Assembly: GCF_023101205.1 (NCBI RefSeq)
Contig: NZ_CP078078.1
Coordinates: 930,001 to 994,000 of the forward strand
Source: Microbacterium aurugineum
GTDB lineage: Bacteria; Actinomycetota; Actinomycetes; Actinomycetales; Microbacteriaceae
Direction of reading: 5' to 3'
DNA length: 64,000 bases
The notes below the pieces were generated by a model, which searched no databases, was not told where the DNA came from, and saw only the letters and a list, made by a program, of their open reading frames with translations. Shown here piece after piece: positions 43,393-55,381 of this stretch. Each line of letters opens with the position of its first letter. The first letter of the stretch is position 1. The position numbers and the translations under genes are program-made.

Positions 43393-44553
43393 TCAGCTTT
43401 CGATCGGTCCCAGCAACGCGCTCGCCGCAGTGGAGTGCGCGGATTCCGGGTCTGACGGGTGGAACGCGCCGGCCAGGACGTCCCGGTAGAGCCGCGACAG
43501 CTCGTTCGCCGAGAAGTAGGAGCCGCCGCCCGCGACCAGCATCGCCTCGTCCACGACCTGCTTCGCCATCGTGATCGCGCGGTGCTTGACGCCGGACAGC
43601 AGGGGGAACCAGCGCGCCCCGTGATCGACGCGGTCGTCGACGTCACGGGCGAGTGCGGCGATCTGGGGAGGGAGCGCGTCGTAGGCGATCGACATGTCGG
43701 CGATGCGCCAGCGGATGTCGGGATCCTGGCTGTATGCCGCGCCGGTCTTCTTGGAGTGCCGCTTCTGCGCGGTCGCGACCGCGAGCTCGAGGGCACGGTG
43801 CGCGATGCCGGTGTAGACCGAGGCCAGCAGGATCTCGAACACCGAGAAGATGCCGAACACGATGGGGTCGGGGCTGGGCCCGGGCGGAATGCGGCGCACC
43901 ACGTGATCGGCCTCCGCCACGGCGCCGTCCAGTCGCGTGGTGCGGCTCTGCGTGGCCCGCATGCCCAGCGTGTCCCAGTCGTCGGACGTCGTCACCGCAT
44001 CCGTCCGGTCGATGAAGGCGAACACGAGCTGCGGAGCATCGGCGCTCGTGGTGTCGAGTCCGTGCAGGCCGAGTCGCGTCCACACCGGAGCGAGGGAGGT
44101 GAAGATCTTGGTTCCGGTGAACGCATAGCCCCCGTCGCCGTCCGGCACTGCGTCGGTGTCGCTGCCGAACAGGACCAGGTCGTTGCCTCCTTCGCTGATG
44201 CCGAAGGCGAAGACCTCGCCCGCGACCGCGCCGTCCTGCACGAACTCCAGGCCGGGGACCCCGCGATCGGAGAAGACCTTCGCGACGCCGGTCCACACCA
44301 GGTGCATGTTGATCGCGAGGGCCGTCGCTGGTGCGGCGCCCGCGAGGCGCTGCTGCAGGATCGCGGCCTCGGCGAGGCCGAGCCCCGCGCCGCCGCGTTC
44401 CGTCGGCACCAGGATCGACAGGTAGCCCGCGTCGCGCAGATCCTCGAGGTCCTGTTGGGGGAAGGTGTTCTCGCGGTCGTGGATCGGAGCGCGTTCGCGG
44501 ATGCGGTCGAGGAGGTCGTCGGGCAGGAAGGTCGTGGGATCGAAGTCGTTCAT
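43393..44553 (-). CDS. acyl-CoA dehydrogenase-family flavoprotein
   Basis: 386-aa FAD protein with the acyl-CoA dehydrogenase order: N-terminal helices ('LVPTERGGAGLGLAEAA'), middle beta domain ('AFGISEGGNDLVLFGS', 'GGYAFTGTKIFTSLAP'), C-terminal helices ('AKQVVDEAMLVAGGGSYF'). The C-terminus resembles the monooxygenase-like/DszC branch, so the reaction may not be a classic beta-oxidation step. Overlaps the alpha/beta hydrolase gene by 4 bp. Confidence 0.82.
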   Translation of the reverse strand: MNDFDPTTFLPDDLLDRIRERAPIHDRENTFPQQDLEDLRDAGYLSILVPTERGGAGLGLAEAAILQQRLAGAAPATALAINMHLVWTGVAKVFSDRGVPGLEFVQDGAVAGEVFAFGISEGGNDLVLFGSDTDAVPDGDGGYAFTGTKIFTSLAPVWTRLGLHGLDTTSADAPQLVFAFIDRTDAVTTSDDWDTLGMRATQSRTTRLDGAVAEADHVVRRIPPGPSPDPIVFGIFSVFEILLASVYTGIAHRALELAVATAQKRHSKKTGAAYSQDPDIRWRIADMSIAYDALPPQIAALARDVDDRVDHGARWFPLLSGVKHRAITMAKQVVDEAMLVAGGGSYFSANELSRLYRDVLAGAFHPSDPESAHSTAASALLGPIES

Positions 44554-45308
44554 GCCAGTGCCTCCAGAAGCTGCCGGATGGATTCGTCGGGGCGGTCACG
44601 GTGCAGGGAATGTCCGGCACCCTCGACGACGGACAGGGTGATCTGCGGGTTCGCCGCGAGGACCTCCTTCGCGAGGGCACCCGTGAAGATGCTGTAGACG
44701 GCGGGGTCGGCGCCGATCACATGGGTCGGCACCGTGAGGCGCGCGGCATCGGCTCGTACGTCCCACGGCTGATTCTGGGCGCTGGTCTGCTCGACCGCCC
44801 ATGCGCTTGCGCGCCGTACCGCGTCGATCTTGAGCTCGTGATCCTGCGGATGCCAGTGCGGATGCTCCTCCTGCACGACCTCGAGTCGTGTGTCCGCGAA
44901 CGCGCGCTCCTGGCTCTTCCTGACGATGGCGGCATCGTGCCCGTCGACGTGGATCGCGGGATCGATCAGGACCAGGCGCCGCGTCCACTCCGGAGCGGCT
45001 GCCGCGGCGACTGTGCTGGCGGCGCCTCCGAGCGAATGACCGATGACCGCGTCCCAGGGGCCGCCGTCATCGGGCTGTGTCGCCGCGAGATCGGCACCAT
45101 ACGCGGCGACGCTGTAGTCGAGGGACCGCGGGGCGTCGCCGTGTCCGCGGAGGTCGACGGCCGTCGCATGCCAGCCCGCCGTGGCGAGAGCATTGCCGAG
45201 GCGCCACATCAGAGCGCCGGAGGAACCGAGACCGTGGACCAGGAGAGCCCGCCGAGAGGCCGTGGGGGAGCCCCAGGCGATACGAGGCAGGGTGAGCGGT
45301 GCGGGCAT
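44550..45308 (-). CDS. alpha/beta-hydrolase
   Basis: 252-aa hydrolase. 'LLVHGLGSSGALMWRLGNAL' gives the oxyanion loop, 'AVIGHSLGGAAST' the nucleophile elbow (Ser of GHSLG), an Asp in 'HVIGADPAVYSIF' and His in 'VEGAGHSLHRD' complete the triad. Esterase or lactonase activity is likely; the substrate is unknown. TAGGCT lies 6 nt before the ATG, so it seems to begin a two-gene unit with the acyl-CoA dehydrogenase. Confidence 0.85.
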   Translation of the reverse strand: MPAPLTLPRIAWGSPTASRRALLVHGLGSSGALMWRLGNALATAGWHATAVDLRGHGDAPRSLDYSVAAYGADLAATQPDDGGPWDAVIGHSLGGAASTVAAAAAPEWTRRLVLIDPAIHVDGHDAAIVRKSQERAFADTRLEVVQEEHPHWHPQDHELKIDAVRRASAWAVEQTSAQNQPWDVRADAARLTVPTHVIGADPAVYSIFTGALAKEVLAANPQITLSVVEGAGHSLHRDRPDESIRQLLEALA

Positions 45309-45338
45309 GGCACCAGCCTACGACCGGTGGGGGCGCGG

Positions 45339-46259
45339 TCAGTCGAGCGGCACCAGAGGCGGCAGGTCGGCCGCGATCGTCAGGACGCGCTCGGCTGCGG
45401 CGTGACCCGCGGAGAGGCGCGTGGCGAGGTCGTCGCCGTCGAGGGTCGCACTCAGGAAGCCGGAGGCGAAGGCGTCTCCGGCCCCGACCGGCTCGACGAC
45501 CTCGACCACCGGGGCGGGGACGAACACCGGCTCGGATTCGCCCTCGAAGGCGGTCGCCCCCACGTCGCCGTCCTTGACGACCAGCAGGCCGCAGTTCGGC
45601 AGGAACGCACGGATCTCGGCAGGTGAGACCGTCCCCCAGATGCGCTCCGCCTCGTCGCGCCCGACGAAAGCGATGTCGGCGGCGTCGGCCAGGCGGGCGA
45701 GGGTCTCGGCCGCGTCTTCCCTGCTCCACAGCTGACGGCGGTCGTTCACGTCGAAGGACACGAGAGCGCCCGCCGTGCGGGCATCGATGAAGAGCCGATC
45801 GGTCATCTCCCGGCAGGACGCGGAGAGGGCGGGGGTGATCCCGGTCGTGTGCACGATGCGCACACCCACGAGCCGTGACGGGGCCAGGAAACCGGGTTCC
45901 ATGAGGGAGGCGGCCGATCCTCGGCGGTAGTAGTAGACGGTCGACGTCTCGACGCCGGGGTTCTTGAACATGACTCCGGTCGGGGAGTTCTCGTCCCGTT
46001 CGACCCACAGCTCCACGCCACGACGTTCGAGCTCCGAGGTGATCCGGTCGCCCATCGGGTCCGCGCCGAGTCGCGAGGCCCAGGCGGCGCGGTGTCCGCT
46101 GGCGGCGACGCCGACGGACACATTCGCCTCCGCGCCGGCGAGACCGAGCGTCGCCTGCCCGGCATCGGCGAGACCGGCGTCGGTCGGGGTGATCAACACC
46201 ATGGACTCGCCGACGCAGACGATCTCGGGGGCGGAGCTCGGAGTGGAAGGGGAGTTCAT
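45339..46259 (-). CDS. PfkB-family sugar kinase (2-keto-3-deoxygluconate kinase-like)
   Basis: 306-aa ribokinase-fold kinase. N-terminal 'CVGESMVLITPTDAG', 'GGAEANVSVGVAASGH'-type substrate motif (GLAGAEANVSVGVAASG), and C-terminal 'EPVGAGDAFASGFLSATL' with the catalytic Asp. Closest in layout to KdgK, which phosphorylates KDG; fructokinase is possible. Its start overlaps the MFS gene end by 4 bp, so the transporter probably brings in its substrate. Confidence 0.85.
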   Translation of the reverse strand: MNSPSTPSSAPEIVCVGESMVLITPTDAGLADAGQATLGLAGAEANVSVGVAASGHRAAWASRLGADPMGDRITSELERRGVELWVERDENSPTGVMFKNPGVETSTVYYYRRGSAASLMEPGFLAPSRLVGVRIVHTTGITPALSASCREMTDRLFIDARTAGALVSFDVNDRRQLWSREDAAETLARLADAADIAFVGRDEAERIWGTVSPAEIRAFLPNCGLLVVKDGDVGATAFEGESEPVFVPAPVVEVVEPVGAGDAFASGFLSATLDGDDLATRLSAGHAAAERVLTIAADLPPLVPLD

Positions 46260-47464
46260 GAAGGAGTGACCGCCAAGGGTTCGGTGTCGGGATGCGGGCT
46301 TGCGTCGCGATGACGCAGATCAGGGAAGGAACGGACGAAGACGACGGAGACGATCAGCCCGACCGCCGCGAAGATCGTGGCGGCGAGGTACGCGCCTCGC
46401 CAGTCGCTGACATCGACGAGGAAGCCGGCGACGGCGGAACCGGCGGCCGCGCCGATCAGCTGGCCGGTGCCGGCCCAGCCGAACGCCTCCGCGGTCTCGC
46501 TGAACTTCACACTCGCGGTGGTGATGGCGAAGAGGACGGCGAGGGCGGGGGCGATGCCGATGCCCGCGAGGATCAGGGTGCCGCCGAGCCAGAACACGTT
46601 GAGCATGACCATCGTCAGGCCGAGTCCGATCGTGACGATCAGCAGACGGCGCGCCATGGCCCAGGGGCCGATGGGGATGTGCCCGAACGCCAGGCCGCCT
46701 GCCAGGCTCCCGGCCGAGAACACGGCGAGGATGAGTCCGGCCGCCAGGCTTCCGTGTTCGAAGGTGGCCACCACGCCCACCTCCACGGCGGCACAGGCGC
46801 CGATCAGCAGGAAGCCGATCACCGTCGCCAGCAGGACCGGCGGCTTGAGGACGACCTTGCCCAGTGCATGGCGGCTGCGCGGGATCCGCACGCGTCCGAC
46901 TTCGGGGGAGAGGATGAACCAGGCGCCGCCGGCGACGAGGACGATCGCGACGAGCAGAAGGCCCTCCGTGGTCCCGACCTGGGTGGACACGAGCGTGATG
47001 ACGACCGGCGCCAGCACCCAGATGATCTCCTGCAGCGACGCGTCGAGGGAGAACAGCGGAGTGAGGTGAGAGGAGTTGACGAGCTTCGGGTAGATCGTGC
47101 GGACCGCGGCCTGGACCGGTGGGGTGGACAGCCCGGCGACCATCCCGAGGGCCATGTAGCCGGGCACATCGAGGGGAAGGACCGCGAGGCCGAGCACCGC
47201 GACGACGCACACGGCGAGCGTCAGGGTGAGCACCCGCCGCATCCCCCAGGCGCCCATCCACCGACTCGTGACGGGACCTGCGACGGCCTGACCGACGCTC
47301 GTCGCCGCGAGGACGAGTCCGGCCGATCCGTACGACCCGGTCTGCTGCTCGACGTGCAGCAGGATCGCCAGCGACATCATGCCGTTGGGGAAGCGCGCGG
47401 TCAGCTGAGCCGCGATCATGCGCGCCACACCAGGCGTGCGAAGAAGATCCCGATATCCCGCCAC
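46256..47464 (-). CDS. MFS transporter
   Basis: 402-aa membrane protein with 12 predicted helices; 'LTARFPNGMMSLAILLHVEQ' and 'GPVTSRWMGAWGMRRVLTLTL' are MFS loop motifs. GTG at 47464 is chosen because TACCGT sits 6 nt upstream (leaderless type); the longer frame extends into non-coding DNA. Coupled to the PfkB kinase by 4-bp overlap. Substrate not deducible; sequence resembles YbfB/arabinose-efflux-like exporters more than classic sugar importers. Confidence 0.82.
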   Translation of the reverse strand: MAGYRDLLRTPGVARMIAAQLTARFPNGMMSLAILLHVEQQTGSYGSAGLVLAATSVGQAVAGPVTSRWMGAWGMRRVLTLTLAVCVVAVLGLAVLPLDVPGYMALGMVAGLSTPPVQAAVRTIYPKLVNSSHLTPLFSLDASLQEIIWVLAPVVITLVSTQVGTTEGLLLVAIVLVAGGAWFILSPEVGRVRIPRSRHALGKVVLKPPVLLATVIGFLLIGACAAVEVGVVATFEHGSLAAGLILAVFSAGSLAGGLAFGHIPIGPWAMARRLLIVTIGLGLTMVMLNVFWLGGTLILAGIGIAPALAVLFAITTASVKFSETAEAFGWAGTGQLIGAAAGSAVAGFLVDVSDWRGAYLAATIFAAVGLIVSVVFVRSFPDLRHRDASPHPDTEPLAVTPS

Positions 47465-47853
47465 GAGACAACGGTACCGGGCCTCGGAGGCGGTCGTGGA
47501 AGCGCTCGTGCGGCGACACGCCGCGACACGCCGAACGACGAATTCCACAGGAATCTGAATGTCCGAGGACCGGCGTACGGTGCCCCCTGTGGATGGATCG
47601 TTCACAGGGGCTTCCCAGCCGCGATTTCACGCGGTTCGCGCCTCTCAGGACGGGGCCTTCGCCTGTGGAGGAAACGGTGGAGAACCTGTGTTGAGGCCGT
47701 GGAGAACGGTGGATAACTACACGGATGTAACTACTACCCCTTGTGGTCGCCCCCAATGTCGGTCCCCATATGTAGTATTGAAGTCCCGGCAGGGGGTCTA
47801 CCGGGAAACAGCCTGATGAGAAGCAGGCCAGAGATTTGAGGGGTTACGAAAAG
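47465..47853 (+). promoter_or_regulatory. nrdHIEF control region
   Basis: 389-bp gap without a gene but full of symmetric motifs. These include ATTCC-N3-GGAAT (47532-47544) and CCCCTGTG-N11-CACAGGGG (47584-47610), and several TGTGGA/GTGGAGAAC elements. GTGGATAAC (47709-47717) on the reverse strand gives TTATCCAC, one base short of a DnaA box. Two NrdR-box-like cores follow: CTACCCCTTG (47734-47743, poor) and CCATATGTAG (47766-47775, 8 of 10), spaced 32 bp. TAGTAT (47773-47778) is a possible -10. Confidence 0.5.
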
Positions 47854-48087
47854 ATGTCGATCACGGTCTACACCAAGCCTTCCTGCGTTCAGTGCAACGC
47901 GACCTACCGTGCCCTGGATGCCAAGGGCATCGAGTACGAGGTTCTCGACCTCTCCGAGGACCCGACGGCCCTCGAGCAGGTCAAGGCGCTCGGCTACCTG
48001 CAGGCGCCTGTCGTCGTCACCGACGAGGGCCACTGGTCGGGCTTCCGTCCCGACAAGATCGACGAGCTCGCCTCTCGTCTGGCGTGA
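47854..48087 (+). CDS. nrdH: NrdH redoxin
   Basis: 77-aa glutaredoxin-like protein with thioredoxin-like behaviour that reduces class Ib ribonucleotide reductase. Redox centre CVQC in 'VYTKPSCVQCNATYRALD', and the NrdH-specific 'WSGFRPDKIDELA' at the C-terminus. The ATG at 47854 is preferred; an in-frame TTG lies 18 bp upstream. First gene of nrdHIEF. Confidence 0.95.
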   Translation: MSITVYTKPSCVQCNATYRALDAKGIEYEVLDLSEDPTALEQVKALGYLQAPVVVTDEGHWSGFRPDKIDELASRLA

Positions 48088-48093
48088 CTTCCC

Positions 48094-48524
48094 ATGAGCG
48101 CCGTCGCGACCGCAGCGCCGCTCCTGATCTACTTCTCGAGCGTGTCGGGTAACACCGCGCGGTTCGTCGAGAAGCTCGGGCTCCCCGCCCGACGAATCCC
48201 CCTCCACCGGAACGAAGAAGACCTCGTCATCGACGAGCCCTTCGTGCTGGTCACCCCCACCTACGGCGGGGGCGCGGGACGAGGCGTCGAGAAGGGCGCC
48301 GTTCCCAAGCAGGTGATCCGGTTCCTCAACGACGAGCGCAACCGGCGTCACCTCCGCGGTGTGATCTCCGCGGGCAACACCAACTTCGGCGATGCCTTCT
48401 GCCTCGCCGGTGACATCATCAGCCGCAAGTGCCACGTGCCTCACTTGTATCGGCTCGAGATCTTCGGCACACAGGACGATGTGGATCGCGTGAGCGACGG
48501 ATTGGAACGACGGTGGCAGCTTCA

Positions 48525-48528
<4 letters not shown>
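48094..48528 (+). CDS. nrdI: NrdI flavodoxin
   Basis: 144-aa flavodoxin-like activator that supplies the oxidant for assembling the dimanganese-tyrosyl cofactor in NrdF. FMN phosphate loop '[16 protein letters not shown]', then '[14 protein letters not shown]' and '[19 protein letters not shown]'. Starts 6 bp after nrdH and its stop overlaps the nrdE start (GTGA). Confidence 0.95.
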
Positions 48529-51702
<3,174 letters not shown>

Positions 51703-51740
51703 GAATCGGCAGCCTGAGACGCGCACTGCGGGATGAGAGA

Positions 51741-51772
51741 GGCCCGAACGGCAGAATCCTGCGGTTCGGGCC
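51741..51772 (+). terminator. terminator of nrdHIEF
   Basis: GGCCCGAACGGCAG-AATC-CTGCGGTTCGGGCC: 14-bp stem with one mismatch, followed by CTCTTGCGTTT. Located 38 bp after the nrdF stop. Confidence 0.75.
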
Positions 51773-51813
51773 CTCTTGCGTTTCGCCTCGGCGGAGTTCA
51801 CGGCCCCGATCCC

Positions 51814-51819
51814 TAGACT
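51814..51819 (+). promoter_or_regulatory. -10 box of the membrane-protein gene
   Basis: TAGACT with 7 nt to the ATG at 51827; leaderless type. Confidence 0.5.
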
Positions 51820-51826
51820 CATCTCG

Positions 51827-52867
51827 ATGACCGAAGACACCGCCGCTGATGCGCGCGTCCGCGCGACAGTGACCCGGAAGCTCGTGCGGAACCCACTCGT
51901 CTGGGGTGCCGTTCTTCTGCTCGGCGCCGTCGGGTGCACGCTCGCGGGCGACGACCTCAGCTTCTTCCCGTACCTGCTCATGCTGGTCGGCGGTTGGTGC
52001 TTCGGGTTCGCGTTCGTGAACGCGGCGCTGGCCATGGTCCCGGCGCGAAACGGCGCGATGCTGCACGCCGGTGTCGCCCTGGTCCTCGGTGCGCTGGTCG
52101 CCGCCGTCGTCGAGTTCGGCGCAGAGCTACGGGAGCCCTTGCCCGAGGCCGTGCGCAGGGTCGCGCTGGTCCTCCAGCTCGCGGTGGTCCCGGCAGTGGG
52201 ATGGATCTGGTTCGGACTCCTCAGCCGCGTCCTCGCGCTCATCCCGCCCCGCGATGCGAAGAAGCGGCCGAGGCTCGCGACGCCGTACTGGGAGCGCGAC
52301 GAGTGCGGTGGAGGGACTCTCGTGCGGTTCGTGGCGATCCCGCTCCGCATGCGGAGTCTGGCCCAGGCGATCGTCGCCATCGTCGTGGTCGGCGGACTCC
52401 TCGGGGGTGGGCTGCTGATCGCGCTGGATGACATCGTGATGCGGATGGGACCCCGGATCGCAGTCGTCCTCCTGGGGCTCGTGCTCGGTCTGCCGGTGTA
52501 TCTCCTGTTCATGGCGATGCTGCGCCGCCGGGCCGTTCAGTGCTCGGTCGCCTTCACGGATGACGAGGTGCGTGTGAGCGTCGACGACACGACACACAGG
52601 ATTCCCTTTCCTGCGATCGAGTTCCTCCGCTGGCGGTGCCGCAGCGACTATGCGCGCATCGAAGTGCGGGGCGGCGGGGCCGACCTGTCTCTGTTCGCCG
52701 GGCTCGCCACACAGCCTGGCGGTCTCTCCGCGGAGCTCCCCGCACTCCCGGAGCGCGTGCATCGACGGCTCGAGCGGACCGGACTCATCGTCGAGACCGC
52801 GCGCCGGGGCGAGGTCATCACCTTCCGTCGACCTGGGCCGTCTGCCTCGCACGCGCGCGGACAGTGA
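51827..52867 (+). CDS. multi-span membrane protein of unknown function
   Basis: 346-aa protein: six or so hydrophobic helices in residues 20-245 in two groups (three before residue 150, two around 185-245), a cytosolic loop 'RDAKKRPRLATPYWERDEC', and a C-terminal soluble domain (residues 255-330) resembling a PH-like/stress-sensing fold ('DDEVRVSVDDTTHRIPF'). No family recognised. The ATG at 51827 is chosen over an upstream in-frame ATG because of the leaderless -10. Confidence 0.7.
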   Translation: MTEDTAADARVRATVTRKLVRNPLVWGAVLLLGAVGCTLAGDDLSFFPYLLMLVGGWCFGFAFVNAALAMVPARNGAMLHAGVALVLGALVAAVVEFGAELREPLPEAVRRVALVLQLAVVPAVGWIWFGLLSRVLALIPPRDAKKRPRLATPYWERDECGGGTLVRFVAIPLRMRSLAQAIVAIVVVGGLLGGGLLIALDDIVMRMGPRIAVVLLGLVLGLPVYLLFMAMLRRRAVQCSVAFTDDEVRVSVDDTTHRIPFPAIEFLRWRCRSDYARIEVRGGGADLSLFAGLATQPGGLSAELPALPERVHRRLERTGLIVETARRGEVITFRRPGPSASHARGQ

Positions 52868-52900
52868 ACGGATGTCGGAGGCGCCTGCGATCATCCAAGG

Positions 52901-53437
52901 ATGGATCATCTGCGACTCCGGCTCTGGTCGGAAGACGACCTCGATCTGCTGCACGCCGCGAACACCCCGGCGATGACCGATCACCTGGGCGGCCCGGAGA
53001 CCGAAGACCAGATTGCGGAGCGCCACGCCCGCTATCTGCGTCTGGTCGAGTCCGGTGAGGCGCGGATGTTCGTGATCGAGGATGCCCGGGGCTCGGCGCT
53101 CGGATCGATCGGACATTGGCACGTGGAGTGGCGGAAGGAGCCGGCACTGGAGAGTGGATGGTTCGTCCTGCCCGAAGCGCAAGGACGAGAGGTGGCGTCG
53201 AACGCCTTGGCGCTCGTCGTCGACGACGCTCGTGCGCATCGAGCGGGCCGGCGCTTCCTGACTGCCTTCCCCGAGGTAGGGAATGCTGCGTCGAACGGGG
53301 TCTGCCGACGCAACGGCTTCACCTTGGCGGGGACCGTCACAGGGCAGTTCCGCGGCGCGGAGCTGACCATGAACGAGTGGGCCCTGCCACTCACCAGCAC
53401 GTCAGAGGTCAGCCCGCCGGATACTCCTGGGCCTTGA
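52901..53437 (+). CDS. GNAT-family N-acetyltransferase
   Basis: 178-aa acetyltransferase with 'LRLRLWSEDDLDLLHAANTP' at the start and the acetyl-CoA loop region 'SGWFVLPEAQGREVASNAL'. 'VGNAASNGVCRRNGFTLAG' is the conserved C-terminal GNAT motif. Substrate unknown. Its 3' end overlaps the convergent flavoprotein gene by 29 bp, unusual packing but both frames look real. Confidence 0.8.
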   Translation: MDHLRLRLWSEDDLDLLHAANTPAMTDHLGGPETEDQIAERHARYLRLVESGEARMFVIEDARGSALGSIGHWHVEWRKEPALESGWFVLPEAQGREVASNALALVVDDARAHRAGRRFLTAFPEVGNAASNGVCRRNGFTLAGTVTGQFRGAELTMNEWALPLTSTSEVSPPDTPGP

Positions 53438-54020
53438 GCGCCCTCGCGAGGTGGGCGGCGTTGCGCGCGGCCGTGCTGATCGCCGACGCGACCTTTTCCG
53501 GAGTCTCCTCCAGGTCTTTGTAGTCGGTCGTGTGCATGGCCTCGCCATTCCAGTAGACCGAGCCCTGGGCGGGAATCGTGTAACCCACGTCGTTCAGGGA
53601 CTGGAACAGGATCGCCGCGATGTGGTGAGCCCCGTCCTCGTTCCCCACGATGCCGGCCACGGCGACCTTGTCGAACAGGGTCGGCCTGCCGCGGGCATCG
53701 GTCTCGCCGAGCTCAGCGTCGAGCCGCTCGAGCACGCGCTGTGCGATGCTCGAGTGCTGTCCCATCCAGGTGGGGGTGACGAAGACGAGGATATCGGCGT
53801 CCAGCACACGCCGTCGGATGCTCGGCCACTCGTCGTCGCCGCCCATGTCCTTCTCCACGCCGGGACTCAGGGTGAGGTCGACCGCGCGGACGAGGTCGCC
53901 GGTGACGCCATGCGCGGCGAGGGCGTCGAGCACCTGGGTCGCGAGGAGGTCGGAACTGGAGGCAGCGGGCGACGGCTTCAGCGTGCAGGAGACGGCGACC
54001 GCGGAGAGTGGTGTCTTCAT
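53409..54020 (-). CDS. flavodoxin-like NAD(P)H-dependent FMN reductase
   Basis: 203-aa flavodoxin-fold protein: 'VSCTLKPSPAASSSDLLATQVL' carries the FMN phosphate loop, 'ADILVFVTPTWMGQHSS' binds the isoalloxazine, and 'VAVAGIVGNEDGAHHIAAIL' follows. Probably reduces quinones, azo dyes or FMN. Overlaps the end of the GNAT gene on the other strand by 29 bp. Confidence 0.82.
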   Translation of the reverse strand: MKTPLSAVAVSCTLKPSPAASSSDLLATQVLDALAAHGVTGDLVRAVDLTLSPGVEKDMGGDDEWPSIRRRVLDADILVFVTPTWMGQHSSIAQRVLERLDAELGETDARGRPTLFDKVAVAGIVGNEDGAHHIAAILFQSLNDVGYTIPAQGSVYWNGEAMHTTDYKDLEETPEKVASAISTAARNAAHLARALKAQEYPAG

Positions 54021-54110
54021 GCTCCGAGCAGACCAGAATCCACGGCGGGTGCACAGGGGCTTCCCGTGTCCGGGCTATCCTGGTAAACGGCACCGACGAC
54101 AGGAGATCCC

Positions 54111-54314
54111 GTGATCCTCAGCTTCCTCTTCTTCATGATCCTCTTCATCGGGGGAATCCTGCTGCTGGGCATCTCGTTCGGGCTACCGGCGTTCCAGGCG
54201 CTCGCGTTCTGCGGCGGCCTCCTGCTGGTGACTCTGGCCATGGCGTTCATGCTCCGCGAGGGCGGTTCGGCTACCCGCCGCTCGAAGAACTGGTCGGGCA
54301 ACCCCACCGAGTGA
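54111..54314 (+). CDS. small two-span membrane protein
   Basis: 67-aa hydrophobic protein, almost all in two helices (residues 1-22 and 27-46), ending in a polar 'RRSKNWSGNPTE'. GTG start with AGGAGA 4 nt upstream; TATCCT about 30 bp upstream is a -10 candidate. No family recognised. Stop codon 3 bp from the convergent acetyltransferase stop. Confidence 0.6.
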   Translation: MILSFLFFMILFIGGILLLGISFGLPAFQALAFCGGLLLVTLAMAFMLREGGSATRRSKNWSGNPTE

Positions 54315-54317
54315 TCC

Positions 54318-54920
54318 TCACCGCCGCTTGGCGAGTCTCGCTTCGAGGTTCGCCCTGACGGCGGGCCACTCCGGCTCGATGATCGAGTACTCCACGCTGT
54401 CCCGCAACGCGCCGTTGCGATAGCGGCTCATCGCGCGCATCACGCCGTCCTGTTTGGCCCCGAGTCGTTCGATGGCCGCGCGGGACTGGAAGTTCACCCA
54501 CTGCGTGGTGAGCCCGATGCGGAACGCCCCGAGCGACTCGAACGCATGACGGAGCAACAGCAGCTTCGACTCCGCGTTCGTGCCGGTCCCGTGCGCCGAT
54601 GGCCGATTCCAGGTGTAACCGATGTGCAGCCGTGGGACATCCGCGACGATGTCGTAGTACGAGGTGAGCCCGAGGACGCGGCCGGCGGCGTCGAAGGCGG
54701 TGAAGGGCACCATCTCGCCCTTGTCGATGAGCCCCATCCGCCGCTCGACCTCGGCGGCGACCCCATCCGGCGCGGGAACCGAGGTGTACCACGCCGTCTT
54801 CCACAGGTCGCCTTCCTGCACCGCGTCGGTGAGTCCGTCGACGTGCGAGCGTGCGAGCGGACGAAGCTCGACGAGTTCTCCGGTGAGGGTGACGGGGGCG
54901 GGAGCGACGAGGAAGGCCAT
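54318..54920 (-). CDS. RimJ/RimL-type GNAT N-acetyltransferase
   Basis: 200-aa acetyltransferase: 'VTLTGELVELRPLARSHVDG' at the N-terminus, 'RLHIGYTWNRPSAHGTGTNAE' (acetyl-CoA loop), 'IGLTTQWVNFQSRAAIERLGA' and 'MRAMSRYRNGALRDSVEYSI' at the end. An in-frame ATG 12 bp further upstream (54932) is an alternative start. The substrate cannot be told. Confidence 0.85.
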   Translation of the reverse strand: MAFLVAPAPVTLTGELVELRPLARSHVDGLTDAVQEGDLWKTAWYTSVPAPDGVAAEVERRMGLIDKGEMVPFTAFDAAGRVLGLTSYYDIVADVPRLHIGYTWNRPSAHGTGTNAESKLLLLRHAFESLGAFRIGLTTQWVNFQSRAAIERLGAKQDGVMRAMSRYRNGALRDSVEYSIIEPEWPAVRANLEARLAKRR

Positions 54921-54940
54921 GAGGATATTCAATCAGCGCG

Positions 54941-55336
54941 TCAGGAGACTGCGAGCGGGACGGCGCCCTCGCTCAGCAAACGCTGGAACGCGGCGACCAG
55001 CTCGACCGTGACGCCCAGCTCGAACGCGAGGCTGGCGAGGTGCGGGCCGCGGACAGCTTCGGCCTCGGCGTAGGCGCGCGAGGTGATGAGCTGGCGCGCC
55101 GCCCACTCATCGGCGCGACGTTCCTGCTGTGCGCGGAGCACGGGAGCCGAAGTGGGACGGTGCCCCAGGTGGGCGTGGCCGAGTTCGTGCGCGAGGACGC
55201 TGCGCATCGTTCGGCTGCTCATCCCCGGCGCGAGACGGATCGTGCGTGTCTCGGGGTCGAAGCCTCCCCGGGTACGGCCAGGGCGTTCGACGATGCGCAA
55301 CCGCCGCTCCTCGGCGAGGCGGACGAGGTGCTGCAT
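54941..55336 (-). CDS. ImmA/IrrE-type metallo-endopeptidase
   Basis: 131-aa zinc-protease domain protein. The HExxH motif is 'SVLAHELGHAHLGHRP' (about residue 47-62), with the third ligand likely in 'QERRADEWAARQLI'. In Bacillus ICE and in phages, ImmA-type proteases cleave the adjacent XRE repressor to induce genes. An XRE gene lies directly upstream on the same strand, so the pair may form such a switch. GGAGGAG lies 5 nt before the ATG. Confidence 0.85.
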   Translation of the reverse strand: MQHLVRLAEERRLRIVERPGRTRGGFDPETRTIRLAPGMSSRTMRSVLAHELGHAHLGHRPTSAPVLRAQQERRADEWAARQLITSRAYAEAEAVRGPHLASLAFELGVTVELVAAFQRLLSEGAVPLAVS

Positions 55337-55381
55337 GATGCTCCTCCTCGTCCCGGTCCGTGCCGGCCCCTGATGGCCGGA

